DNA from: Phialophora verrucosa
Taxonomy: Eukaryota > Ascomycota > Eurotiomycetes > Chaetothyriales > Herpotrichiellaceae
Reading direction: 5' to 3'
Length of the DNA stretch: 64,000 bases
Assembly: GCA_002099365.1 (NCBI GenBank)
Contig: MSED01000015.1
Location: 1,178,001-1,242,000 of the forward strand
This document shows positions 20,420 through 31,095 of the stretch, piece after piece. Positions within the stretch are counted from its first letter, which is position 1. Every line of letters starts with the position of its first letter. The position numbers and the translations under genes are program-made. The notes below the pieces were generated by a model, which was not told the DNA's origin, searched no databases, and saw only the letters and a list, made by a program, of their open reading frames with translations.

Positions 20420-23400
20420 CTAAGACTGGGTGTCAGGACCGGCACTGGACGCACGATGATTGAGCCAACTGAAGTCTTGGTAGGAATCGTCGAATGACCC
20501 ACGCACGCTCGGGCTGTTGACATTCTGGATAGCCGGAGGTCGTTGCGGCTGTGCCAATTTCCTCACGTCCTCCCTGCCAAATGGTGGGCGTATAAGACTG
20601 TACTGTGCAGATCGCGGAACGCCAGAGATGGCTGACACGCGGAACGGAGTGGTCGTAGAACGGTTCGGCAGGTTTAGCATTGTTGAAGATGGGGTACGGA
20701 ACGCGGCCTCCTGTTGATGTTGCGGTTGCTGCTTGCGCTCTTGGGCTAGTCGAGCCGCTTCTTTCGCTTGCCACGCCACAGGGTCGTCTCGTTGCAGACG
20801 CTCATTCTGATATTCTTCTTCGGCCGCCTTCTGCTCCTCTGCGTCCAAGCGCTCGTCGTCCTCCTTCTGAAACGTCTCGGTCAAGACAATGCTCCGAATG
20901 AAACCAAGATCGGGGATGATGGCATCAAGTACTTTCGCATCCTTGCCGCGACTCTCACTGAAATCCTCTTGTGGGACGTCCTTGACTGGAAACAGATATT
21001 GCATGTCGGTCTTTCTGCTGGCGTTTGGTCTTGGTGCCTTCTTGTCGACCACCCGTCCAAAAAGTTGGGTCTTGAATACCGCGGTATTGAACAATTTGTC
21101 CTCAAAGGTACCTCCAGCTTGAAAGCGATAGACAAAGACTGGGCTCTTCTGGTTCAGACGGTATGCCCTGCCGATGGCCTGTTGCTCCCAGATCGGATTA
21201 AAGCTGAAATCAAACACGATAACACGATTCGCACCCTGTAGGTTCAGCCCCAGGCCTCCAGCTCGCATTGAGATCAAGAAGACTTGGTAGCGATTCTTCT
21301 CGTTGAATTCTTTCACCTGTGCTTGTCGTTCCGAGACTTTTGTCTTGCCGTCAATTCGAGAGAATGAGCAATTCATAGCTTTCAGCATTTCCGCAAGATA
21401 GTTCAGCGTGGGGATACTGTGACTGAAAATCAAGGTCTTGTCTCCGGCTTCCACAGCCTTTTCCACAATGCGCTTGACAGCAAGGGTACGATAGGACAAG
21501 GATGGATCGAAGAGAGCTGCGTGGTCGCTGACGTCGGGCAGGATCTCTAACACGGCTTCCATCGCCTGACGCATTGGGCCCGTAACGTCGACATCGGCAT
21601 CCTCTTTGATTGCCTCCGGTGTCCGGCCTTCCTCAGGTACTGGTGCTTCGTCTGAGCTTTCACTCAGCTCTTGAGCATTGTTGGTCTGAACGCGCCCTTC
21701 CTTGTCCTTCCTCTGGCGCTCTTTGAGTTTTGTCACGAACCCAGCAGGATGGTGGCAAAGCCATGACAGCATTGCAATCCAATCCCAAAGCTTGGCGTTG
21801 CTATTTCCTCCGCCCATAAGAGCATGGGTTTGCACCATGTGCTGCACATAGACGTTGTATGCTCGAGTCTGCAGTTCCGTGAGGGGTATCGTGATGAAGA
21901 ATTCCGTCTTCGAAGGCATATCCTTTTCAATGGCAGTGATATCAGCTCGGTTGATCTTAGGATCCAGATCTCTCTTCAACACATGCAGTTTGCGAAGCGC
22001 GATCCGCTTTTCGCTTGCAGTGCTGTCAGACCATAGACCATCTCTGATAGGCTCCGAATATTTGGACCGGAATTGGACCATGGTGCCCAAATATCCGGGG
22101 GCAATCCAGTCCACCAAGGTGTGGTACTCCTCGAGATGGTTGTTGAGAGGCGACCCTGTCAGAGCGATGCGACTGATCGTCTTGAATCGCTTCGAATATT
22201 CGTTGATCTTCGACTTCGGGTTCTTGAGTGTATGTGCCTCATCCGCGATGACGATGCTCGGCACTTTCAGCAAAATTTGCTCAAGATCGATTGCAACAGC
22301 ACCCTTCTTCTTCTTCTCCTTGATACTGTTTGTTATTGACGATCGGAACCGCTCGTAGCCCATAAGCAACACGCCTCCTCTCTTCGACCAATTCTTAATG
22401 GCTCGGATGTTGTCTTCTGCCCTCGGTAGGTCACATTTGTGGATGGCGCCGAGAACAGTGGCTCCTTGAGGAGTCCACATGAGAAGCTCATCTTCCCAGT
22501 TGTTGAGTAACGATGCAGGCGCGAGAATCAGAGTCTTGTTGTGGCGAAGATGATCCGGAATGAGTTGCCTAACTTTCGGATCAGGGCTTTGACTGCACAA
22601 CGAGATGGTTACAAGCAGTGACACCACCTGCATCGTTTTCCCAAGTCCCATGGTGTGTGCCAGGATGCAGCCTTGGTGTTTCGGGTCTTCGATGATCTCC
22701 CGCCACATGAATTGTAGTCCAGTAACCTGGTGGGGTTTGATGCGTCCGGCGATCTGCTCATGCAGCTCGACAAGTGGTTCCTCCGTGTTGACTATGACAT
22801 GAGATTCGGCATTGCCGTCCGGCTGCATCATTGCAAGCTTCTTAGACATGTCGTTGCGCCGCTTCTCTTGCGCTTGGATACGCATCTTGTCGTTGTACTG
22901 CTGGGACATAGCTTCTTGACTCTGTTCGACTTTACGCTTTCGCTTCTTGTGAGAAGAAGGTCGGATAGCTTCTTCCAGGTCATCTGTCGACATATAGTCA
23001 GCGATTTCTGCTTCTGTGTCATCAAGCATCTCGATATCCGACAAAGCCTCTTGGTCTCTCTTTCTCTTTGTGCCTTTATGTTGTGCTTCATAATTGAAGC
23101 GAGCTCGGAGAAGCTTCCCAAGAGTTTCATAGAAAGGGCGGATGGCCGCATCTTTGTCTTCATAGGCCTGATGTCGATGGATCTGGGACACAGGTTTGTC
23201 CAGAGTGTTTTCGCCGGTGCAATGTGTGATATAAAGCAAGACCAACACCTCGGCACTGAATTGATACTTTTGTTGAATCCCCGCGACGGTGAAATCTTTC
23301 AAATGGATAAGTGCCAGTCCTTCGACGACGCATTTCTCCCTGCTTTCCTCGGTGGACAAAGTGTTCACGAACGAAGCCAAATCGGTAGCGAACTGCAGTT

Positions 23401-26023
23401 CAAGGCTGTAGACACTCTTTGCAAGCGCCCTCCTAGTGTCTGCCGGCTCTATGTCGGACCAATCTGTATCCAGAATTCCTTGGACATCATCCCACTTTGG
23501 CAGGTTCGTATCATCTTCTGAGGAGGCATGATGAGGGCCAGAATCCGCTGTTTTAGAGACATGACTGGGCGGCTTTTTGCCTTTTTGCATTCGGACCGGA
23601 TTGAGCTCTGGTGTATGGACGCTGAAATCACTCGAAAGCCCACTAGAAGTTCTCTCAGGACCTGGATGAGGGCTATCAACAGTCAAGTCGATAGGTGCAG
23701 CAGTAGATCGCCCATGATCTCGATACTTGGATTTGGGAAGACGTGGTGTGCGGTCCAGGTCCGAGTTATCTGAAGATCTGGGTTCCTCGGCCAGAGAGGG
23801 TTTTGGTATGGTAAGACGGATTCGACGTCTAGAAATTGGCGTTTGAGGAGCCATCTCAGCTTTAACGTGCACAGTCCTCCGTCGGCTTGGCGTGATGATA
23901 TCGTCCTCGTCGTCAGTCTCTATGTCCGCATCGTCTGCATTGACATCAGGCACTGGTGTGTCCTCAAGGGGAGAATGTTGTGTGCCTGAAGTAGGCTCTT
24001 TGCTGGCCAGAGTGGGTGCTGGCACACTCCTGGCTGGGGTATGGGTAGGTTTCCAATTTTCCGGGTTCCATTCCTCTGCCTCGGGATCATGGTGAATGGA
24101 CCCGAAGTCGGAAGAATTATCGTCGATAGCGTTTTCGTCGATGAAGCTACGATCGTCATCATCTGAGACAGCCTCTGGCTCTGACTCAATGATTTCTTCT
24201 CCCTCCTCCAGATCATGTTGCTTCGGCAGGTGTAGTACTTTTGCCAGAGCTTCTTTGCTGGGTTTCTCCGGGGGGGTATTTTGCAGCATGACCTGGGCGT
24301 AGTAGCTGTATTCCTCGTGCTGATGGACAGTCACCTCAAGGACCTGACACTGTTTCTTGACTTCAGCTGAATTCCGCCAGGTGTTGCCGGCCACCTCGTG
24401 CCTAAGTTTGATCATTCTCTGCAAGCAATGATCCTTAGACTTTCTGAAGTACTGAATCTTAGGCTGCCGGTTCTTTATGCGGGCTGCTTCTGTCCAGTGG
24501 CGGTAGGCTCTCTTCTGAACTGCGGTCATTTTCGTCTCCCTCCACTCGTGTTTGAAGTCTTCAATTGCCTCATCGATTGCAGTTTCCACTTGTGCACGAG
24601 TCAGGTTGACTGGTCGCTTCCGAGTCTCCACTTCCTCCGCCTTCTCCTCTTCCATCTCCCTCCAGGTATCTTCATCGTAATCACCTTCATCCCCAGAATC
24701 TCCATACAGGGGAAGCCCCTCATCCAGTTCCTCTGGGGGATACTTGGCGAGAAGATAGTTCAGGTCAGAGAGATCCACTCCTCCGCGGGTTTTCCCAGTC
24801 CCATCACCTTCGTTACGGGCATCTTGTGTCTCCTGAGCGGTGATCGTGACAGGTCTTGGGCTCTCATGGACCTTGTTCAGTTGGAGGGCCTGCAACTCCG
24901 GGTATTCTGCGACGCTGCGGACCTTTGGTAGCTGCCTGCCCGGCAAGAACAACGTAAAGTACTGGCTCGAGGAGGGGCCCTGCACCAATGACTCGTCGTA
25001 CGGCATCCTGACACGCAGTCCACTGCTAGGCAGTACCTCTGTTCCACGACGGAGGAACGATCTCATAAGGCGGGCGACTGCACGTCGATGGCCACTCGGG
25101 ATTCGGAGTGAGACATCAAATTGCTGGATGTCATCAGTAGGGACACGGTAGGTGTCGTCACTGTCGATGGTTGTCGATACCTTGGAGTAGAATAAATCCT
25201 GGATAGGGACTGCATCCCGTGCAAGGTAACCTTCGTCGCTCGGTGCTAGAGGAGTGCTCTCAGGTAGGTGACCAATGAAAGTGGGTGCGATCCTCTTCTT
25301 GCCGTTCACTTTTGAACTTTGTATCTCTGCAGGTAGTGGGGCGGAGGGCTGTGTTTCGTAGTCTGGTTTGGAAGTGGTTTGCTCAGGGTGGGGGTTTGTA
25401 GCAGAACTCGGTTCTGGTTTTTGAGTCGGCCTAGACGCATGTGCGGTGGGAAGAGCTGCACTTGAGTTGGATTTGTCCATAAGTCTAAGTGCTATGGGCT
25501 CCGGGCCAGACGACCGTGGTGGATCCGGAGGAGGTGGAGCTCGCTGTCGTCCGAAGCCACTGGCAAGCGACGGCGAACGAGTATGGGGCGTTTCAATGGA
25601 GGGGTGGATGCCGATACCATAGGATGCGGGTGACTGAGGAACCATCGAGAACCGTGGGTGCGTGATCTGAGGAGACGGGAGAGTGATGGACTGCATCCTG
25701 GCAATATTATCTACTTGGAACAACATCTGCTGATAACCTCTGGACTTGGCTCGGAAGAAGTTGATAGCTTTCATGATGATATTCCGTATGCCGTATGAGA
25801 CAATCCCGAGATCTTCCTTCAAGGCTTGCATTTCCAGAGTCAAGAGACTGTCTCCATCAATATCGTTCTGCCGGAAAGTAACCTCAAGAGCCTGGCGATT
25901 GTGCTTATACTGAGAATGGGCATTAGGCAACCATTGTGGGGTTGGCGTGTGGCACAATTCATAGACAACCTGGTCGATTGTCCAGGCTCTCGGGTCGTCG
26001 TCGCCATCTGCGGAAGTCTCCAT
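20420..26023 (-). CDS. SAM-domain SNF2-family ATPase (Rad54L2/ARIP4-like)
   Basis: A single uninterrupted frame of 1867 residues, ATG at 26023. Residues about 13-95 form a SAM domain (WTIDQVVYELCHT...NDIDGDSLLTLEMQALKEDLGI). After a long acidic, Ser-rich linker comes a SNF2 ATPase: motif I HTMGLGKTMQV (about 1125), DEAH-box IADEAHTLKN (about 1260), motif III LTGSPLNNHLEEY, motif V SMRAGGLGLNLQGANRVI and motif VI QQAIGRAYRLNQKSPVF (about 1615). The order and sequence place it near the Rad54-like/ARIP4-ATRX branch, which remodels chromatin or removes DNA-bound proteins. No fungal-specific function is known to me. A Gln/Glu-rich stretch (AEEEYQNERLQ) follows motif VI. A 5.6-kb gene without introns is unusual next to multi-exon neighbours. 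Confidence 0.92.
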   Translation of the reverse strand: METSADGDDDPRAWTIDQVVYELCHTPTPQWLPNAHSQYKHNRQALEVTFRQNDIDGDSLLTLEMQALKEDLGIVSYGIRNIIMKAINFFRAKSRGYQQMLFQVDNIARMQSITLPSPQITHPRFSMVPQSPASYGIGIHPSIETPHTRSPSLASGFGRQRAPPPPDPPRSSGPEPIALRLMDKSNSSAALPTAHASRPTQKPEPSSATNPHPEQTTSKPDYETQPSAPLPAEIQSSKVNGKKRIAPTFIGHLPESTPLAPSDEGYLARDAVPIQDLFYSKVSTTIDSDDTYRVPTDDIQQFDVSLRIPSGHRRAVARLMRSFLRRGTEVLPSSGLRVRMPYDESLVQGPSSSQYFTLFLPGRQLPKVRSVAEYPELQALQLNKVHESPRPVTITAQETQDARNEGDGTGKTRGGVDLSDLNYLLAKYPPEELDEGLPLYGDSGDEGDYDEDTWREMEEEKAEEVETRKRPVNLTRAQVETAIDEAIEDFKHEWRETKMTAVQKRAYRHWTEAARIKNRQPKIQYFRKSKDHCLQRMIKLRHEVAGNTWRNSAEVKKQCQVLEVTVHQHEEYSYYAQVMLQNTPPEKPSKEALAKVLHLPKQHDLEEGEEIIESEPEAVSDDDDRSFIDENAIDDNSSDFGSIHHDPEAEEWNPENWKPTHTPARSVPAPTLASKEPTSGTQHSPLEDTPVPDVNADDADIETDDEDDIITPSRRRTVHVKAEMAPQTPISRRRIRLTIPKPSLAEEPRSSDNSDLDRTPRLPKSKYRDHGRSTAAPIDLTVDSPHPGPERTSSGLSSDFSVHTPELNPVRMQKGKKPPSHVSKTADSGPHHASSEDDTNLPKWDDVQGILDTDWSDIEPADTRRALAKSVYSLELQFATDLASFVNTLSTEESREKCVVEGLALIHLKDFTVAGIQQKYQFSAEVLVLLYITHCTGENTLDKPVSQIHRHQAYEDKDAAIRPFYETLGKLLRARFNYEAQHKGTKRKRDQEALSDIEMLDDTEAEIADYMSTDDLEEAIRPSSHKKRKRKVEQSQEAMSQQYNDKMRIQAQEKRRNDMSKKLAMMQPDGNAESHVIVNTEEPLVELHEQIAGRIKPHQVTGLQFMWREIIEDPKHQGCILAHTMGLGKTMQVVSLLVTISLCSQSPDPKVRQLIPDHLRHNKTLILAPASLLNNWEDELLMWTPQGATVLGAIHKCDLPRAEDNIRAIKNWSKRGGVLLMGYERFRSSITNSIKEKKKKGAVAIDLEQILLKVPSIVIADEAHTLKNPKSKINEYSKRFKTISRIALTGSPLNNHLEEYHTLVDWIAPGYLGTMVQFRSKYSEPIRDGLWSDSTASEKRIALRKLHVLKRDLDPKINRADITAIEKDMPSKTEFFITIPLTELQTRAYNVYVQHMVQTHALMGGGNSNAKLWDWIAMLSWLCHHPAGFVTKLKERQRKDKEGRVQTNNAQELSESSDEAPVPEEGRTPEAIKEDADVDVTGPMRQAMEAVLEILPDVSDHAALFDPSLSYRTLAVKRIVEKAVEAGDKTLIFSHSIPTLNYLAEMLKAMNCSFSRIDGKTKVSERQAQVKEFNEKNRYQVFLISMRAGGLGLNLQGANRVIVFDFSFNPIWEQQAIGRAYRLNQKSPVFVYRFQAGGTFEDKLFNTAVFKTQLFGRVVDKKAPRPNASRKTDMQYLFPVKDVPQEDFSESRGKDAKVLDAIIPDLGFIRSIVLTETFQKEDDERLDAEEQKAAEEEYQNERLQRDDPVAWQAKEAARLAQERKQQPQHQQEAAFRTPSSTMLNLPNRSTTTPFRVSAISGVPRSAQYSLIRPPFGREDVRKLAQPQRPPAIQNVNSPSVRGSFDDSYQDFSWLNHRASSAGPDTQS

Positions 26024-26724
26024 GATGTACGGTAGTTGAAAGGAAGCGCTTGGTATGTCGCAAGGCTGTAGGCAAGATGTCTGCTGTGTGGGAGGTGAGG
26101 GGGATTGAGTGGTGGGAAGTTGACGAATGATAAACGTTGGAGGTTGTCAAAGAAGACAACGCAGGCAGTAGAGCGCAGCCAAAGTCGAGCGAAATCATCT
26201 CCTGGTAACGACTAGTCGTGGCAGTGAGCAGAAATGACTGTACAAGTGCTTTTTGAAAAGAGCGGCTGTGATTGAAACAAATAGAAAAGCAGATGCCCCA
26301 AAGAAAGGCGACAAGGTCAGCGGTGCGCTGTTCACATAGTAGTCGACGCCGTGGACCGCAGTCAACTGCTGCGCTTACTTGGAGAGATGCTCATGTAGGA
26401 TGTATCTCAAAAGCAATCATTTAGAATTGATCCCAGTTCACAGTCAACAGCGACAAGGCGGGCAAAGAGATTAAGTGGAGTTCGGGTTCAGCCTTCAGAT
26501 CCGCGAGCGCGAGGCACTTTACGCGATTCCGAGATAGGCAAGTAGACCGGAGATCAACGTGCTGACTAAACTTTCAGTGATGCCACCAACGCTATGGTTC
26601 TGCCAAGCTCAAATTATATGTTCGAGATAATTCGTTGTGACCGTCTTCATCTCACCAGCACACCACGATATCGACGTGAGGATCCAAGACTCGAGTGCTC
26701 TTTGAGTCGTGCACGTAAAGAACA
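26024..26724. promoter_or_regulatory. Divergent promoter region, SNF2 ATPase / GSH2
   Basis: About 700 bases between two diverging start codons. At 26563-26569 it contains TGACTAA, the reverse complement of the Yap1-type site TTAGTCA. Yap1 control of glutathione genes is established in yeast. The same bases read GCTGACTAAACTTTCAG, which is also a good intron branch point plus 3' splice site, so a 5' UTR intron in GSH2 is an equally good explanation. Confidence 0.4.
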
Positions 26725-28474
26725 ATGACGGATCACGCAGAAACCAAAATTTACGACGACTATCCACCGGTAGTGACGCCGGAGCGAGAAGAATATCTTG
26801 TCCAGACTGTTAAAAACTGGGTGGTAGAGCATGCGCTCACAGTCAGACCGTCGTCGGCGATAGTGCCACAGGAGACGAACCCGGCCAATGTGCTTGCCAC
26901 GAGTGCTCCCGTCACGCTTTTCCCTAGCCCTTTCCCTCAGGCGTGCTTTGAACAGGCAAGGGGTCTTCAACAGGTCTACAATGAACTTTACTCTAGCATT
27001 GCCAGTGATGAGCAATGGCTCGAAGATATAATGAAAGAGTGAGTCAACTATGCTAGCGTCCATACGAGTTCCGTTGCTGCGAGCCTGGCATGATTGAATG
27101 GCTTGACTTGCTCCAATCACGGATTTAACTAAATCGATGGTCAGGTTGATTGAGGTCGATGATTTCCTCGCCAACCTCTGGAAGATCCATCTCTCGGTCA
27201 AAGAAGAAGGTTATGTTCAAGACTTGTCATTAGGCATGTTCCGATCTGACTACATGCTTCATACGCCGAAGGACGCGCCGGTATCACTAAGGCAGGTGGA
27301 ATTCAACACGATATCTTCATCATTTGGGGGTCTTGCCTGCAAGGTGGCAGAAATGCATACACACCTTGCAACGTTTCCCTCAGCAAAGCACCCATTTGCA
27401 TATCCACCACACCCACTCTTCGCCAATTCCGCTGACAAAAGCTCCATCGACACAATCGGCCATCCTCCTCCAAACAAAGCCGTATCGACCTTAGTCGCGG
27501 GCCTCGCCGCCGCCCACGCAGCATACGGTCGCTCACGCTCCGACCCTGCGCTTCCAACCTGCATCCTCTTCCTCGTACAGGACGCGGAGCGCAATGTCTT
27601 TGACCAACTCGCCCTCTCTACGCAACTTTACGACCACCATGACATGCCCTCCTTTCGACTTCCCACAAGCAAAATCCTCACTTATACGTCCATTCCCGCC
27701 AAAGACGACAACCCCGCCCGCCCGCTAATCTACACCCCACCCTCCTCCCCTTCGACGCCATATGAAGTGACTGTAGTCTACTTCCGCGCCCTCTATGCAC
27801 CTACAGAATATAACACCCCCACATCCTGGGCCGCGCGCCACCACCTCGAACGCAGCGCCGCAATCAAATGCCCCTCGATCCTGTTGCACCTTTCCGGCTC
27901 GAAGAAAGTCCAACAGGTCTTGACCTCTCGGCCTCCGGAAGCAGACCACTTGAAAGCGTTCCTGCCAAACCACTCGGAAACTGCACTGGAAAACCTGCGC
28001 TCGACATTCGCCCCGCAGTACTCTCTCTCCGCCTCGCAATCTGGTGCTTCAAGCGAGCCGGAAGGAGTCCGTCTGGCTCTCGACGAGAAGAGCGCAGCAA
28101 ACCACGTCCTAAAGCCCCAGCGCGAAGGCGGGGGCAATAACATTTACCGCACGAACATTCCGCCGTTCTTGAATTCCATCCCTCGGGACCAGTGGAAACA
28201 GTACATCCTGATGGAATTGATCCATCCGCCTGCGGCTGCCAAGAACACTGTATTGAAAAGTGATGGCCAAGTCGTGAGTGGGAATGTTATATCTGAGTTG
28301 GGAATCTTTGGGACCTGCCTGTGGAAGAATACACCAGGCAGCACCGCGCCGGAGATCTTGCATAACACGGAGGGTGGATATTTGTTGAGAACCAAAGGCA
28401 AGGATAGTGATGAGGGTGGTGTTGCGGCGGGATTCAGCTCGTTGGACAGTCTGATACTCTATACCGAGGCCTAG
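26725..28474 (+). CDS. GSH2: Glutathione synthetase
   Basis: Two exons, 26725-27038 and 27145-28474, with a 106-nt intron (GTGAGT...GGTCAG), give 547 residues; the junction reads MKE-LIEVDDFLANLW. The enzyme joins gamma-glutamylcysteine and glycine using ATP in the cytosol. Family blocks are YPPVVTPEREEYL at the N-terminus, LGMFRSDYMLH, RQVEFNTISSSFGGL (substrate-binding), the Gly-rich ATP loop KPQREGGGNNIY, YILMELIHPP and VSGNVISELGIFGTCLW. The C-terminal VAAGFSSLDSLILY is the usual end of eukaryotic enzymes. Length matches fungal orthologues closely apart from a few short loops. It faces the SNF2 ATPase across a shared upstream region that may hold an oxidative-stress element. Confidence 0.96.
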
Positions 28475-28640
28475 AATATATATATCGTGGGTAGAAGGAA
28501 TTGATAGAAAGTTGGAAAAGTAGACTTTTTCGGTAGTGGAGGATAAGATCGCTAAGCTGAATACGCGAAGACGAAGACTGGTGGACCGTCCATTGCCAGC
28601 ACCGACACAGACTTGAAGGGTCTCACTCTTCTCTCTCTAT

Positions 28641-30124
28641 CTAGGGTGGCACCTTCGGTCTTCTGTCACGTTCGCCTGACCGCGCTGAGGTCCCCTTCCT
28701 CGGCGCCCGACCCTCCTTCGACGGCGGGACCTTCGACCCCTTCGTCAGGTATCTCCTCGGAACAGCGAGGGCTGACATTAGGGCTTTTGATGGAAGACTC
28801 GCAAGGTACGACAGGTATTGGACTGGCACGACAACGGCAGCACAAGCCCAATTCGTTAGAATGACAATGTAGTTATTCGGTATCCGATCAGCATTCCGTT
28901 GAGCCGCCGCAGCCAGCGACACCACGTCATGGAGCCGGACCTCGAGGTCCTGTAACCGTGCTTCGATCTGGACTGATGAAATCGTTGACCTCTTCTCGTA
29001 TCGTCGCATGGCTCTGTTCAAAGCATCGACCTCCGGTTGCACCGTCTTCTTAACCTCCGACGCCACGGTCGCAGTAGTTCTGGCCACGAGTGCATCGACG
29101 TTGATTCCTTCATCTTTTTGTTTCCCTGAATTGGCAGCACGGTCCGCCACATGCGCCTCCAGCTCGTCTAGCCTGTGTGAGAGGTCGCGGAATTGCTGGC
29201 TATCCACCCGACTTGATTCCTTCAGGAAGTCCATATTCGCTCGTCGTTGCAAAAATAGAGTTCTCCGCTGCACCATCTTGATTAGGTGAGATATAGGTCG
29301 GATCTCCGCGACGAGAACGAATATGCTGAGATTATAGTTGGAGACCAGGCCTTCCGAAGGTCTAGAGAGTTGTGACCTGATGCTGTGCAGGAGCCACGCA
29401 GCGATGAGGGGAAACACAAAACAAGACAACAACGCAAGAAGCTCGTGAACACGAAGTTCCTTTTGCGCAGCCGCCGCGTCTGCATTGGTCGGTTTTGAAC
29501 TCGAGTTGCTGGTATGAGGCCTGTCTTTCGCCGCGCTATCCTCACCAATGCCGCTAGCAGAAAGGGGATCCTGCTCTTCATCCTCCTCATCGATCGGAGT
29601 GACGACTGCTGGAATTGTCGAGTCCATCAATACAGGCATCTGAGCTGCACGATACCAATCCCTAAGGCGGACATCAGCAACAGATTGGGACGAAGGTAGA
29701 TGAATCCTCACCAAGGTGACCTGAGCGCCCAATTCATGAAAATCGCGGCCAGACCCAGCAGGGTGACGTCGGTAATGAAAGCACTTCCATTCTTGAAGAA
29801 CAAACCACCAACAGCGGGAAGTAGTGCAAGTCCTAAAGGCAGCGATTGCCAATGCGAACCGTCATCATGGTCGTGGAAACCGTCTTCGTCCTTTGCACGA
29901 GGCAGCAATATATCGTCCGTGGATGAGCGTAGGGACTTTCGGGTCTCGGAAAAGGTCTCAGAGAGGAACGAACTTCGTCGCCGGTTAAGTGCGGGATTTC
30001 CTTCCGCAAATGTAGATGCTCGCCCGAGTGGCCGTTGCCTCAAGCCCTGTGGCGAGGGACTGATTTGGCGGCCGGACGTTGTAGGCGGGGGCAAAGTAAT
30101 TGAAGACGGCTTCTCGGATGCCAT
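28641..30124 (-). CDS. Conserved-looking membrane protein with coiled coil, unknown
   Basis: Two exons, 29712-30124 and 28641-29661, joined by a 50-nt intron (GTGAGG donor, GCCTTAG acceptor), give 477 residues with junction ALRSPW-DWYRAAQ. An alternative donor nine bases upstream would delete three residues. The frame continues upstream to a TTG, so the ATG at 30124 is chosen. There are hydrophobic segments near residues 98-135 (two, GLALLPAVGGLFF and VTLLGLAAIFMNWAL), 205-225 (LLALLSCFVFPLIAAWLL) and 415-435 (IVILTNWACAAVVVPVQYL). Between the last two is a coiled-coil-like region (residues 265-380, SHRLDELEAHVADRAAN). The tail is short, basic and Pro/Lys-rich. I do not recognise a named family. 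It converges on GSH2 with about 165 bases between. Confidence 0.8.
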
Positions 30125-31095
30125 CGAGCTGAAGCACGCTCTCTCCGAAGCACGCTGGCAGAGAAATGAAACAGAAGCAACAACGGAGGTGACGTCCGCT
30201 ATTTGTTTACAGTGACATGCTTGGGGCACCAAACGATGATGGCAGGCGCGCTGATGAAGTGAAGGAGATTCCGCTGGTCGTTGTCAGCACCCAGATTCCC
30301 TCTACACCTGCACAATGCTGAGAAAGAAGATTATTAGACAGAACTAAAGAACTTGGAAAAGGCGAGGACGAATTCGTGAATTAGCTGGATGATTGATGGT
30401 CGATGAGAGCCTGAATACCCGGGTGCGGCTGGCGGAATCAGGATCCCCGATGCCTCGCACCTCGGAGCCCTGGATTTATGTTCTTCCGGCCGGTGCGCGC
30501 TTGAGCAAATACCGAATACCTCAACTCCAATTCGAACGCGTCAGGCTAAACAACACCTGCCATGCCACGGACGACGTTGTGGGACTGACAGATCGCGACA
30601 GACTGTGATTCTTGTATTGCTCTGCTAGCATCGCACAAAAGCTCACTCTGCCTTACAAGCCAGTTGTTTAAGAGTGCTGGAAACGTGCACATGACCATGT
30701 TCATAGCACAACCGGAGGTTTGTGACGAAACTCTGCTCATATTACCTTACTCGCGTTGATAGAAATTCTCAAAAAGCAGACTGCAGGAGCTCTAAGATTA
30801 AGGATGCAGGCCTCGTCACGTATGCCGGGTGCACTCTATGGGAGCTATCCTTTTGGGCAGAGCCTTATTCAACACCTCTTCTGGAAGGATGTCTCTCAGA
30901 TATCTTGAGGACCCCACAAATACCTCCCTCTCTACCAATGCTTCAAGGTAGGTTGAATCAAGATGAAATGAAACTTGAGGGAGCTGGACTGCGAGGACAT
31001 GGATGCATGGAGGGGAGCTGTTCTTTTCTTCATTCTCCTGGCTCTCCCTCCTCTCGTTGTTTGATGCTCTTCCTCCATCTATCTCATCCGCAGAC
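30125..31095. other. Divergent region upstream of STE3
   Basis: About 970 bases between the membrane protein gene and STE3. It should contain both promoters. An in-frame ATG at 31003 would add 31 residues to the receptor. I see no exact TGAAACA pheromone-response element; TGAAACT occurs near 30968. No other gene seen. Confidence 0.5.
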
